NCBI GenBank assembly: GCA_937890825.1
Contig: CALADS010000043.1
Coordinates: 23,334 to 87,333 of the forward strand
Direction of reading: 5' to 3'
DNA length: 64,000 nucleotides
Source of the DNA: an uncultured Bacteroides sp.
Lineage (GTDB): Bacteria; Bacteroidota; Bacteroidia; Bacteroidales; Bacteroidaceae
Positions within the stretch are counted from its first letter, which is position 1. Each line of letters starts with the position of its first letter. The notes under the pieces are model-generated. The model searched no databases. It had not been told where the DNA came from and worked only from the letters and a program-made list of their open reading frames with translations. Shown in pieces: positions 8,591 through 17,244 of the stretch. The translations under genes were made by a program, and so were the position numbers.

Positions 8591-10507
8591 ATGGGAAAAA
8601 TTATTGGAATTGACTTAGGAACTACAAACTCTTGTGTTTCTGTATTCGAAGGAAACGAACCTGTAGTAATCGCAAATAGCGAAGGTAAGCGTACCACTCC
8701 TTCTGTAGTGGCTTTCGTAGACGGCGGCGAACGCAAGATTGGTGATCCTGCCAAGCGTCAGGCTATCACGAACCCGAAACGTACGATTTATTCTATCAAA
8801 CGTTTCATGGGTGAGAACTGGTCACAAGTTCAGAAAGAGGTTTCTCGCGTACCGTATCCGGTAGTAGACGACAACAACATGCCGCGTGTAGACATCGACG
8901 GACGTCACTATACTCCGCAGGAAATCTCTGCTATGATTCTGCAGAAGATGAAGAAAACGGCCGAAGACTATCTGGGCCAGGAAGTAACAGAAGCAGTTAT
9001 CACCGTTCCGGCTTATTTCTCTGACTCTCAGCGTCAGGCAACTAAGGAAGCTGGTCAGATTGCCGGTCTGGAAGTAAAACGTATCGTAAACGAACCGACT
9101 GCTGCTGCTTTGGCTTACGGTATCGATAAGGCTAACAAGGATATGAAGGTAGCTGTATTCGACCTCGGTGGTGGTACATTCGATATCTCTATCCTGGAAT
9201 TCGGTGGCGGTGTATTCGAAGTATTGTCTACCAACGGTGATACTCACCTGGGTGGTGATGACTTCGACCAGGTTATCATCGACTGGCTGGTACAGGAATT
9301 CAAGAACGATGAAGGTGCTGATTTGACTCAAGATCCGATGGCTATGCAACGTCTGAAAGAGGCTGCTGAAAAGGCTAAGATTGAATTGTCTTCTTCTACT
9401 TCTACTGAAATCAACTTGCCGTACATCATGCCGGTAGGCGGTGTGCCCAAGCACTTGGTGAAGACACTGACTCGTGCTAAGTTCGAAGCACTGGCTCACG
9501 GACTGATTCAGGCTTGTCTGGAACCGTGCAAGAAGGCTATGAGCGATGCCGGTCTGAGCAACTCTGACATTGATGAAGTAATCCTGGTAGGTGGTTCTTC
9601 TCGTATTCCGGCTGTTCAGAAGTTGGTAGAAGACTACTTCGGCAAGGCTCCTTCCAAGGGTGTGAATCCGGACGAAGTGGTAGCTGTAGGTGCTGCTGTA
9701 CAGGGTGCCGTGTTGACCGACGAAATCAAGGGCGTGGTATTGCTCGACGTTACTCCGCTGTCTATGGGTATCGAAACACTGGGCGGTGTGATGACAAAAT
9801 TGATTGATGCCAATACAACTATTCCTTGCAAGAAGAGCGAAACATTCTCTACAGCTGCTGACAACCAGACTGAAGTAACTATCCATGTATTGCAGGGTGA
9901 ACGTCCGATGGCTAACCAGAACAAGTCAATCGGTCAGTTTAACCTGACAGGTATTGCTCCGGCTCGTCGTGGTGTACCTCAGATTGAAGTAACTTTCGAC
10001 ATCGATGCCAACGGTATCTTGAAGGTATCTGCCAAGGATAAGGCTACAGGCAAGGAACAGGCTATCCGTATCGAAGCTTCTTCTGGCTTGAGCAAGGAAG
10101 AAATCGAAAAGATGAAGGCTGAAGCGGAAGCGAATGCAGAAGCAGACAAGAAGGAACGTGAAAAAATCGATAAGCTGAACCAGGCTGACTCTATGATTTT
10201 CCAGACTGAAAATCAGTTGAAGGAACTGGGCGACAAGCTCCCGGCTGACAAGAAGGCTCCGATTGAAGCAGCTCTGCAGAAACTGAAAGATGCTCACAAG
10301 GCTCAGGATTTGGCTGCCATCGACGCTGCTATGGCTGAACTGAATACAGCTTTCCAGGCTGCCAGCGCTGAAATGTATGCTCAGAGCGGTGCTCAGCAAG
10401 GTGGTGCTCAAGATGCTGGTTTCCAAGGCGGCGCTCAAGGTGGTGCTCAGGATAACAGCAAGCACAGCGACAATATACAGGATGCTGATTTTGAGGAAGT
10501 AAAGTAA
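8591..10507 (+). CDS. dnaK: Molecular chaperone DnaK (Hsp70)
   Basis: This ATP-driven cytosolic chaperone works with GrpE and DnaJ, encoded 39 kb away in the same window. The 638-residue protein opens with [16 protein letters not shown], followed by the phosphate-2 motif [14 protein letters not shown] near residue 194 and the adenosine motif [14 protein letters not shown] near 335. The substrate-binding domain begins after the linker [15 protein letters not shown]. The tail is rich in Gly, Gln and Ala (GAQQGGAQ) and ends in DADFEEVK, the typical EEVx-like end of bacterial DnaK. Codon use is strongly biased (GGT, CGT, AAG, GAA), marking a highly expressed gene. It is monocistronic with a terminator behind it. 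Confidence 0.98.
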   Translation: MGKIIGIDLGTTNSCVSVFEGNEPVVIANSEGKRTTPSVVAFVDGGERKIGDPAKRQAITNPKRTIYSIKRFMGENWSQVQKEVSRVPYPVVDDNNMPRVDIDGRHYTPQEISAMILQKMKKTAEDYLGQEVTEAVITVPAYFSDSQRQATKEAGQIAGLEVKRIVNEPTAAALAYGIDKANKDMKVAVFDLGGGTFDISILEFGGGVFEVLSTNGDTHLGGDDFDQVIIDWLVQEFKNDEGADLTQDPMAMQRLKEAAEKAKIELSSSTSTEINLPYIMPVGGVPKHLVKTLTRAKFEALAHGLIQACLEPCKKAMSDAGLSNSDIDEVILVGGSSRIPAVQKLVEDYFGKAPSKGVNPDEVVAVGAAVQGAVLTDEIKGVVLLDVTPLSMGIETLGGVMTKLIDANTTIPCKKSETFSTAADNQTEVTIHVLQGERPMANQNKSIGQFNLTGIAPARRGVPQIEVTFDIDANGILKVSAKDKATGKEQAIRIEASSGLSKEEIEKMKAEAEANAEADKKEREKIDKLNQADSMIFQTENQLKELGDKLPADKKAPIEAALQKLKDAHKAQDLAAIDAAMAELNTAFQAASAEMYAQSGAQQGGAQDAGFQGGAQGGAQDNSKHSDNIQDADFEEVK

Positions 10508-10540
10508 GTATCGATAAACAACGATAAACATCCATAGGAA

Positions 10541-10580
10541 AAGGTGTGAAACTCAATGGGTTTCGCACCTTTTTCGTTTT
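10541..10580 (+). terminator. Terminator of dnaK
   Basis: The stem AAGGTGTGAAAC / GTTTCGCACCTT (10541-10552 and 10560-10571) is followed by TTTCGTTTTT. Confidence 0.85.
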
Positions 10581-10601
10581 TAACACTTGGCAATACCTAT
10601 C

Positions 10602-10631
10602 TTGAATTACACGATTTTTATTGTATATTTG
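10602..10631 (+). promoter_or_regulatory. Promoter with ideal TTG-N19-TAnnTTTG spacing
   Basis: TTG at 10602-10604, a gap of 19, then TATATTTG at 10624-10631. The -7 core sits inside an 11-base direct repeat ATATTTGTACC (two tandem copies, 10626-10647). It would drive the zinc-ribbon/HTH gene at 10708. Confidence 0.6.
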
Positions 10632-10707
10632 TACCATATTTGTACCATGTCTTATTGGTAGATAAGGTGACACTTAAACGTATTAACCGACTAATAGAGT
10701 ATAGATT

Positions 10708-11052
10708 ATGCCAGCAGCCAAATTTCAAATCATTAGGAAATGCCCGATATGTGGTTCAGAGTTCTTGGCTAAGACTATTGAATCATTGTATTGCTCTCCC
10801 AAGTGTTCGAAAACAGCTTGGAAGAGAAAACACGATGAAAAGCTTAGACTGGAAAAAATGGATGAAGCAGTGAAGGATATACCGGAATCCAAGGAAATAA
10901 TTACTGTTCCTGAAGCCTATCTGCTTTTTGGTATTAGCAAGGAAACTATTTACCGTCAGATTCAGAAAGGAAACATTACCGGTGTCAATGCAGGTAAACG
11001 AATGACTCTGGTGAGCAAAACAGATTTAATGAAGAAATATCCTCTTCGGTAG
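10708..11052 (+). CDS. Zinc-ribbon plus excisionase-type helix-turn-helix protein
   Basis: This small DNA-binding protein (114 residues) has two visible parts. The N-terminus holds a possible zinc ribbon (CPIC near residue 12; CSPKC near 29). The C-terminus (about residues 65-112) is an excisionase/MerR-like winged helix of the kind carried by Bacteroides integrative elements (VPEAYLLFGISKETIYRQIQ, then VNAGKRMTLVSKTDL). Such proteins usually sit next to an integrase, but none is present here. Immediately downstream is a broken gene fragment on the opposite strand, so this is probably the remnant of an excised or decayed element. Its target is unknown. Confidence 0.7.
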   Translation: MPAAKFQIIRKCPICGSEFLAKTIESLYCSPKCSKTAWKRKHDEKLRLEKMDEAVKDIPESKEIITVPEAYLLFGISKETIYRQIQKGNITGVNAGKRMTLVSKTDLMKKYPLR

Positions 11053-11325
11053 TGAATTCCAAGTCATGTGCGTACCTTTCAATACCAATGAAAGAAGTTG
11101 TTGCGAATTACACTCCACGCTTTCATTGCCAACTCGTACATAAGCGGTACGTGTCCCATCCTGATAATAGTAATAAGGTGTAAGCGTTCCTGCCTTTACT
11201 TTCACTTCAAGCAGGGTATGCTTTCATGTTCTATCGGAATAAGTTGAATTTCCGGCACAGGGTCAAGTCTTGCCTTTATCATTTCACTGATTATGCTTAA
11301 TATGGGATATAGTTATGCCTGTAGC
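11050..11325 (-). pseudogene. Remnant of a Schlafen AlbA_2-domain protein
   Basis: Translating the minus strand gives a broken but recognisable piece: a segment with ISEMIKARLDPVPEIQLIPI, then a stop, then, after a one-base frame change near 11220, LLEVKVKAGTLTPYYYYQDG and TRTAYVRVGNESVECNS. The run TPYYY-x3-G-xxTAYVRVGNES is the signature of the AlbA_2 (Schlafen-like) domain as I know it. The reading frame has an internal stop upstream and no start codon, and its end collides with the HTH gene. It is a truncated, frameshifted relic, probably left by the same mobile element. Confidence 0.6.
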
Positions 11326-11574
11326 TTGCTTCTAAAAAAATGTCCCGCCGGGTACGCTAATCTTACGGGAAGCGGGCGGGATTTATTGTTGCAAAGATAA
11401 TAAATTCTTTAATATCTCAAGACTTTATTTATAGTATATCTTATTTTACAAATAGCCGCAATTCAAACACAGAATGTGTATGATTGCGTTGAGCAGATAA
11501 CTTCTATACAAAATGTATCACGGGGGCATCATAAAATAAAATGAGATAAACTATATTTATTAAGAATGATTATT
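11326..11574. other. Intergenic region with GC-rich hairpin
   Basis: TCCCGCC at 11343-11349 pairs with GGCGGGA at 11375-11381, followed by TTTATTGTT: a terminator-like hairpin. A minus-strand TATCTTTG core lies at 11392-11399 and would transcribe towards the AlbA_2 relic. The remaining ~180 bases are AT-rich with no gene I can support. Confidence 0.4.
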
Positions 11575-11868
11575 TCAACGATTAATTTTAAACGCTATCG
11601 GTATAGTAAAGAACACACGCTTAGGTGTACCATTTTGTTTTCCGGGTTTCCATTTAGGCATTTGTTGCACGATTCTGAGTGCTTCGGCATCTAATTCGGG
11701 ATGGAGATGCCGAAGAATTCGCGCTTGTGCAGGGGTGCCGTCTTTTTCAATAACAACTTGTACAATCACTCTACCTTCCGCTCCAGTCACTTGAGCAGCC
11801 TGAGGATAGCGCATTTCGTTTTCCAAAAATTTTAGTAATCCTGTCATTCCTCCGGGAAATTCAGGCAT
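11575..11868 (-). CDS. TonB C-terminal domain, separated by a frameshift from its N-terminal part
   Basis: The 97 residues are a clean TonB_C domain. They open with MPEFPGGMTGLLKFLENEM and continue with YPQAAQ, then EGRVIVQVVIEKDG, and end in GKQNGTPKRVFFTIPIAFKI. On its own it lacks a signal or membrane anchor, so it cannot work as an energy transducer as read. In the same frame the reading continues upstream without a stop (HIYQVVES and beyond) to a run of eight A at 11969-11976. Removing one A joins it to the lipoprotein at 11873-12805. The start given is only the first ATG of this frame. Confidence 0.75.
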   Translation of the reverse strand: MPEFPGGMTGLLKFLENEMRYPQAAQVTGAEGRVIVQVVIEKDGTPAQARILRHLHPELDAEALRIVQQMPKWKPGKQNGTPKRVFFTIPIAFKINR

Positions 11869-11872
11869 ACTT

Positions 11873-12805
11873 TCAACGACTTGATAAATATGAAGTTCTT
11901 CCGTGGCAGATTCGGAATCTAAAACAGAATGTCGGGTATCGCTTGTGGTAGGAATAGGAATGGAAATCTTTTTTTTGCGCTTGCTCCCATTCCTGTTTGC
12001 AGTTGGTCAATCTAAATTCTGCCATCAATGTGACAGTTTTATCGCTATCCAATAAAGTAACCTCATAGAAGAAACGGTAGCGTCCAGATTTATTAGCATG
12101 AACTTCCGGATACAAATCGCCCGACAATTGTTTCTTTCCTCCTGGCTGAATGGCATAAACTATGTCGAAGAAAGTGTTATGAATAGGCAAATTGCGCCAT
12201 ACACCTTTTTCATCTTCATAGGTAATGAAGTAATAATCGCCACATTCCAAGATTGTGTTGCTTTGGTTAACCAATGTAAAAGTGACTTGGGTAGCTTTCG
12301 TGGAATAGACCGGATAGTCGGATAGCAGACAGATGCCTAATGTATCACTCACTCCTACACAATCATTGCGTGATGGTGCTGTCGGACCTTCAAAAATTAC
12401 TGCAGTGGAATCGATAATCTTCTTCCGGAAGGCTTTTCTTGCTTCGGGTGAATTCAGGATGAAGGTTACCGTAATGCTATGACTTCCCATTCCCCAGCCT
12501 GTTATGTTGTTTTTCAAGGATAGATCTGTAAGTTTATTATGTCGGGTATGGATAATATCTATCATTTCATTTAGTTGTATTGGTGAGAATAATTGTGGAA
12601 CTTCCGATTCAAACCTGAAAGTGCCACTTTCTACTGCCGATTCAAGTGTTTGTTGTACCAAAACCGTATCACTTTCTGGCTTGAACACTTTTTCTGGTTC
12701 AACTTTAGAGGAGGATGTAGCAGAGTGAGGGGTAGACAAGGGACAACAACTTACCAAAAAACAAATCAAGACTAGAGTACAAATGAACAAGTGTTTACGC
12801 ATCAT
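11873..12805 (-). CDS. Lipoprotein with Ig-like domain, N-terminal part of a split TonB-type protein
   Basis: From the ATG at 12805 (MMRKHLFICTLVL) the protein has a lipoprotein signal ending in FLVSC, a low-complexity Ser/Thr/Pro stretch, an alpha/beta region to about residue 130, and a beta-sandwich (residues ~150-260, with VYSTKATQVTFTLVNQSN and SGRYRFFYEVTLL) like the Ig-like domains of Bacteroidales lipoproteins. The last ~24 residues (after AQKKDFHS) read out of frame, past an A8 run, and end just before the TonB domain. The unshifted product would be a 410-residue lipoprotein-TonB fusion. Either the gene is broken or slippage restores it. The longer start at 12859 puts non-signal sequence in front and is less likely. 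Confidence 0.65.
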   Translation of the reverse strand: MMRKHLFICTLVLICFLVSCCPLSTPHSATSSSKVEPEKVFKPESDTVLVQQTLESAVESGTFRFESEVPQLFSPIQLNEMIDIIHTRHNKLTDLSLKNNITGWGMGSHSITVTFILNSPEARKAFRKKIIDSTAVIFEGPTAPSRNDCVGVSDTLGICLLSDYPVYSTKATQVTFTLVNQSNTILECGDYYFITYEDEKGVWRNLPIHNTFFDIVYAIQPGGKKQLSGDLYPEVHANKSGRYRFFYEVTLLDSDKTVTLMAEFRLTNCKQEWEQAQKKDFHSYSYHKRYPTFCFRFRICHGRTSYLSSR

Positions 12806-12859
12806 CAAGTTTGTATGATGTTTAGATTCTATGAGATGGATTTGTATGAACGTTTTCAT

Positions 12860-13190
12860 AGGCTTGTTTCAATTAATTGCTTTAGCTGCTTTAAAGATAT
12901 TTATATGAAAATGAAAAATGGTTCTCTTTCCTCTTTTAAATTATATATATTCAATATTTTGACATCATCAGTGATTGTCTAAGGTGTTTGGTTGCATATA
13001 ATATAAAAATGATACAACCTGTGATTGCTCTTATATAAATAGGTTAGCATGGTTTTAAGTGTAATATAATACTGTACTAGACTAAATCAGATTCTGAAGT
13101 TTTATTTTATTTCTTGGGACAGAAATAATCTACTTTTTGGGGACTAAGACTTCTTAAAAATATATATGTTTATAAACATGCAAAAAAAAC
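12860..13190. other. AT-rich intergenic region
   Basis: About 330 bases between the divergent lipoprotein and regulator genes. A minus-strand TATCTTTA close to the -7 consensus lies at 12893-12900. The rest is AT-rich with no supported gene or RNA. Confidence 0.4.
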
Positions 13191-13242
13191 TTTGGTTTAA
13201 GATAGACAAAATCAAATAGAAAGACTATATTTGTCAACCAAA
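13191..13242 (+). promoter_or_regulatory. Promoter/operator region of the cas operon regulator
   Basis: A TATATTTG -7 core lies at 13226-13233. It is covered by an imperfect inverted repeat (GACAAA 13205-13210 and ATAG 13216-13219 against CTAT 13225-13228 and TTTGTC 13230-13235). A second pair, TTTGGTT 13191-13197 and AACCAAA 13236-13242, flanks it. Such symmetry over a promoter suits binding of an XRE repressor dimer. The regulator starts 11 bases later. Confidence 0.5.
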
Positions 13243-13252
13243 TCTGAATGCT

Positions 13253-14311
13253 ATGGATCATTTTTTACCATATAAACTCAAAATTGCCCGTCAGATGCGT
13301 GGATTAAGTATGGAAGCACTCACCCGTAGGATGGGTGGGCTGGTTACAAAACAGGCGATTTCGAAATATGAGCAGGGGAGGATACAGCCTACTGCTAACG
13401 TACTTACTGCCTTATCTACCGCTTTGGATGTCCCCTTTTCTTACTTCTATAAGCAAGGAATTCGGATTGACTCGATTAATTTCCGTGTTGATTCTCGAGT
13501 ACCGGCAAAGTCTTATGAACAGATGCTAGGCATTGCTCAAGACAAGGTAGAGCATTATCTGGACATCGAGGAATTGCTCGCTATTTCTACTTCTCATACT
13601 AATCCATTGAAGCAGCAGTTGATCAGTTCGGCTGAGGATGCCGAATCTGCAGCGGTGCAGTTGCGCACAGCTTGGCAGTTGGGTGAATTGCCCATCTTTT
13701 CTGCCTATGAGATATTGGAGAGCAAGGGGGTAAAATTGGTCGAATTTGAAGCTGGATACAAGCATGTGCTGGGATTTTCAGCATGGATCAACGAACAAAT
13801 TCCGCTGGTGGTTATCAATCAGAGCGCCAACGACACTACGGAACGAAAACGTTTTACGGCATTTCATGAGTTGGGGCACCTGTTCTTGCAATTTCCGGAA
13901 GTAGTAACCGATTCTCAGCGTGAACGCTTTTGCAATCAATTTGCAGCTGCACTGCTTTGTCCGGCATCGGTTTTGCTCAGAGAGTTGGGCACGTCCCGAA
14001 AAGTATTGATGCTGGAGGAATTAATCAGTTTGCGTGGCCGGTATGGCATTTCGATTGCGGCTGCGATTCACCGTGCCAAGGATTTAGGTGTTATTTCTGA
14101 TGCCTATTACAACAATCTGTTTAATTGTTACATACATAAAAACCCTTTGGAAACAGGATGGGGTGGATATCCTATCGAGGAACATACGGATCGTTTCGAC
14201 AGACTTTTGTGTCGTTGTGTGGCTGAAGGCTATTTAACTTCCGACGAGGCTGCGCACTATCTCAAAAAGAAGCCCAAGGAGTATAAACGGAAATTGACTT
14301 TGTTATTGTAG
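13253..14311 (+). CDS. XRE helix-turn-helix / ImmA-IrrE metalloprotease fusion
   Basis: The 352-residue protein joins an XRE DNA-binding domain (residues ~9-66: RGLSMEALTRRMGG, KQAISKYEQGR) to an ImmA/IrrE-type zinc peptidase. The HExxH motif is intact (TAFHELGHLFLQ, near residue 203) and is followed by ERFCNQFAAALLCP, where a Glu could be the third metal ligand. Family members act as repressors or as proteases that remove repressors after a signal such as DNA damage. Here the gene is the first of the cas operon, 14 bases before cas3 on the same strand, with palindromes over its promoter. The natural inference is a regulator of this CRISPR-Cas system. No separate phage gene is nearby. Confidence 0.85.
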   Translation: MDHFLPYKLKIARQMRGLSMEALTRRMGGLVTKQAISKYEQGRIQPTANVLTALSTALDVPFSYFYKQGIRIDSINFRVDSRVPAKSYEQMLGIAQDKVEHYLDIEELLAISTSHTNPLKQQLISSAEDAESAAVQLRTAWQLGELPIFSAYEILESKGVKLVEFEAGYKHVLGFSAWINEQIPLVVINQSANDTTERKRFTAFHELGHLFLQFPEVVTDSQRERFCNQFAAALLCPASVLLRELGTSRKVLMLEELISLRGRYGISIAAAIHRAKDLGVISDAYYNNLFNCYIHKNPLETGWGGYPIEEHTDRFDRLLCRCVAEGYLTSDEAAHYLKKKPKEYKRKLTLLL

Positions 14312-14325
14312 GATTCTTCTAATAG

Positions 14326-16542
14326 ATGTATACGATGAAAAACATGCAGATTATTTCGCACATTCGCAAGGAAGATTTGGCTATTCAGACCAACGAAGCA
14401 CATAGTTTTGGTGTAGCTGAGCGAGCCGAATTTTTTACGCAAGCGTTAGGTATGCCCGGATGGGGAACTTTTTTAGGCCTGCTTCATGATAAAGGCAAGG
14501 AAAAAAACGATTTCCAGACTTATATTCGCTTGATGAATGAGTTGCCCACAGACTCACGTACTTATCAGGATAAGACGCATGCTTATGTAGGAGCCTTGTT
14601 GGCCAAACGACTGTTTCCGGTAGGTTACTTTTTTGTGGCTTATGCGCTAGCCGGTCACCATGCAGGAATGCCCGATTTTAATTCTTTGGAAGAGTTGCTG
14701 AAAAAGGACTTGCCCGAAGAGGTGTCGTGGGACGGGCTTCCGGATGTTCCGTCTCCTCCTTCTTATCTTGAACAGATGCAACCGTCTGATTTAAATCATC
14801 TGTTCCGTTTGCTCTATTCGTGTTTGGTAGATGCCGACTATTTGGATACGGAGAACTTCATGATGCCCGGACAAGCGCGTCTTCGCAACAATCAAACCTC
14901 CTTGGCTGATTTGTTGCCCAAGTTAGAGGTTTATTTGCAAAATCTTGCAGAACGCAGTGCTGATACGCCGGTCAATCGTATCCGTAAGCAAGTGCAGGAT
15001 GTTTGCCGTCAGGCTGCGGAACGTCCTTCTGGGGTGTATAGTTTGACGGTTCCTACAGGTGGAGGAAAAACGCTCTCATCGATTTTATGGGCTATGTTGC
15101 ACGCCATTCGTCAGGGGAAGCAGCGAATTATCCTGTCCATTCCGTACACCAGTATTATTACGCAAACAGCTGCTGTGCTGAAGAAAATCTTTGGCGATGA
15201 TCAGGTGTTGGAACATCATTCCAATCTTGCTGTTGACGAAACGGATGTATCGGATGAAACCGCTTTGCGCAAGAAACTGGCCACTGAGAACTGGGATTTT
15301 CCCATTATTGTCACTACCAATGTGCAGTTGCTTGAATCCATGTATGCATCTCATCCCTCAGCTTGTCGTAAACTGCATAATATTGCCAACAGTGTTCTTT
15401 TGTTTGATGAAGTGCAGACTTTGCCCGGCGAACGCTTGCAGCCCATTGTCGATGCCCTTCGCACCTATCAGCGCTTCTTTGGCGTTTCCTTGCTTTTCAC
15501 CACCGCCAGTCAGCCTACGCTCGAAGGTGTTCGTCCCGGGCATCAAGCCGACTTGCTGGGATTTGAAAAGATTGAGGAGATAGTGCCTGCTACTTGGCAT
15601 TTGCACGAGAAACTCAGACGTGTTCATTTGCATTTCTGTACGTCTCCCTTGACTTATCAGGAGATTTCAGAACAACTATTACAGCACCCTAGGGTATTGT
15701 GCATTGTTAATACACGCAAGGATGCCGGCGAGATTTTTTCGCACTTGGGAGAACCCGAGCCCGGTGCTTTGCATTTTCATTTGTCGCGCATGATGTGTGC
15801 CGAGCATTTGGATCACACATTGCATGAAATTAAGGAAGCATTGCAACGGGATGCTTCGACTCCCATCCGGGTGGTTTCCACCCAATTGGTAGAGGCGGGA
15901 GTAGATATGGATTTTCCGGTAATATACCGGCAAGAGGCCGGGTTGGACTCGATTCTGCAGGCAGCTGGCCGCTGCAACCGTGAAGGAAAACTGCCGGAAT
16001 TGGGCAGGACGGAAGTCTTTCAGATAGAGGGTAGACGTGTACCCTTGGGAACCTTGAATTATGCCAATCAGGCACGGTTGAACATGCCAGCCCCGAAGGA
16101 TTGGTTTTCTCCGGAAGCCATGAAGGATTACTTCACTCATTTCTATCATCAGATTCCTACTTTTGATAAAAAAGAAGAGGGTAAAGACGGATTGAAGTGG
16201 ACGATGCAGGAACTGCTTTATTCGGTTAAGAAACTGATGTTCGATACAGCCAATCATGTCTTTCGGTTGATCGATAGTAAGGGTTATTCTGTAGTTGTTC
16301 ACTACGGAGAGAGCGATACCTTGATGAACCATTTGAAAAATGGAGTATTTGATCCTTTGCTTTTTCGAAGATTAAATCGATATGCCGTGCAGTTGAATGA
16401 GCATGATTTCAAGGCTTTTGTGGAGGCTGGAATGATTGAATCGGTTCAAGGGTTGTATTATCTTTCAGATTCAGCCCAATACCATTCGAGCGTAGGCCTT
16501 AAATTAGACAACCATTGGATTGATGAAATTTTAATACAATAA
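14326..16542 (+). CDS. cas3: CRISPR-associated helicase-nuclease Cas3 (type I-C)
   Basis: Cas3 is recruited to a Cascade-bound target and unwinds and degrades the DNA. The 738-residue protein has an N-terminal HD nuclease (EAHSFGVAERAEFF, LLHDKGKEKNDFQ, LAGHHAGMPDF) and a superfamily 2 helicase: Walker A VPTGGGKTLSS near residue 246, DEVQ (LLFDEVQTLPGERL) near 363, motif III TTASQPTLEG, and motif VI QAAGRCNREGK. All catalytic motifs are intact. The ATGs at 14326, 14335 and 14344 are all possible starts. Three bases separate it from cas5c. Confidence 0.97.
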   Translation: MYTMKNMQIISHIRKEDLAIQTNEAHSFGVAERAEFFTQALGMPGWGTFLGLLHDKGKEKNDFQTYIRLMNELPTDSRTYQDKTHAYVGALLAKRLFPVGYFFVAYALAGHHAGMPDFNSLEELLKKDLPEEVSWDGLPDVPSPPSYLEQMQPSDLNHLFRLLYSCLVDADYLDTENFMMPGQARLRNNQTSLADLLPKLEVYLQNLAERSADTPVNRIRKQVQDVCRQAAERPSGVYSLTVPTGGGKTLSSILWAMLHAIRQGKQRIILSIPYTSIITQTAAVLKKIFGDDQVLEHHSNLAVDETDVSDETALRKKLATENWDFPIIVTTNVQLLESMYASHPSACRKLHNIANSVLLFDEVQTLPGERLQPIVDALRTYQRFFGVSLLFTTASQPTLEGVRPGHQADLLGFEKIEEIVPATWHLHEKLRRVHLHFCTSPLTYQEISEQLLQHPRVLCIVNTRKDAGEIFSHLGEPEPGALHFHLSRMMCAEHLDHTLHEIKEALQRDASTPIRVVSTQLVEAGVDMDFPVIYRQEAGLDSILQAAGRCNREGKLPELGRTEVFQIEGRRVPLGTLNYANQARLNMPAPKDWFSPEAMKDYFTHFYHQIPTFDKKEEGKDGLKWTMQELLYSVKKLMFDTANHVFRLIDSKGYSVVVHYGESDTLMNHLKNGVFDPLLFRRLNRYAVQLNEHDFKAFVEAGMIESVQGLYYLSDSAQYHSSVGLKLDNHWIDEILIQ

Positions 16543-16545
16543 TAT

Positions 16546-17244
16546 ATGGAATACACTGATAAGGAATATTGTTTGGAGGTATGGGGGCCGATGGCCTGCT
16601 TTACCCGACCCGAACTCAAGGTGGAGCGCGTGAGCTACGATGTTATTACACCGTCGGCAGCCCGTGCCATTTTTGAAGCCATCTTGTTCAAGAAATATGC
16701 CATGCGATGGCAAATCACCAAGATTGAGGTACTGAATCCTATCCAATGGATTTCGGTGCGTCGGAATGAAGTGGGAGCAGTGGCCAGTCCCAAGACAACT
16801 GCCCTTTATGTGGAGGAAAAACGTCAGCAGAAAAATTCACTGATGTTGAGAGATGTTCGCTATCGTTTGTGGGCTAAACTGATATTCATTCCTGTCAATG
16901 CACGTCCTAAAGCAGCTTTTGTGAAACATGCACCAGACAAGAGTGAGAACCCGATGAAATATTACGAGATGTTTGAACGAAGAGCCAAACACGGCCAGTG
17001 CTTTACACAGCCTTATTTAGGTACCCGTGAATGTTCGGCTTCGTTTCGTTTGGTACAACCCGAAACCGAGACACTGGTTCCGGCGCTTTCGGCAGGGCAA
17101 GGCGGAAATCGTGATTTGGGAATTATGCTTTATGATATGGATTTCAGTCAGCCGAAAAACATCCAGGCATTGTTTTATCGGGCCGAAATGAAAGAAGGCG
17201 TTGTGTCTGTACCACCTTTAAACAGTGAGGAGATTTTACGATGA
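16546..17244 (+). CDS. cas5c: Cas5c (Cas5d), crRNA-processing subunit of type I-C Cascade
   Basis: In type I-C systems, which lack Cas6, Cas5c cuts the pre-crRNA and holds the 5' handle. The 232-residue protein shows the subtype's features: CLEVWGPMACFTRPELKVER at the N-terminus, SYDVITPSAARAIFEAILFK, and a Gly-rich basic C-terminal half (GTRECSASFRLV). The candidate catalytic residues lie in the first ~120 residues; I cannot assign them securely. It overlaps cas8c by four bases (ATGA). The 32-base repeat with a stable stem in the adjacent array is what such an enzyme recognises. Confidence 0.95.
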   Translation: MEYTDKEYCLEVWGPMACFTRPELKVERVSYDVITPSAARAIFEAILFKKYAMRWQITKIEVLNPIQWISVRRNEVGAVASPKTTALYVEEKRQQKNSLMLRDVRYRLWAKLIFIPVNARPKAAFVKHAPDKSENPMKYYEMFERRAKHGQCFTQPYLGTRECSASFRLVQPETETLVPALSAGQGGNRDLGIMLYDMDFSQPKNIQALFYRAEMKEGVVSVPPLNSEEILR

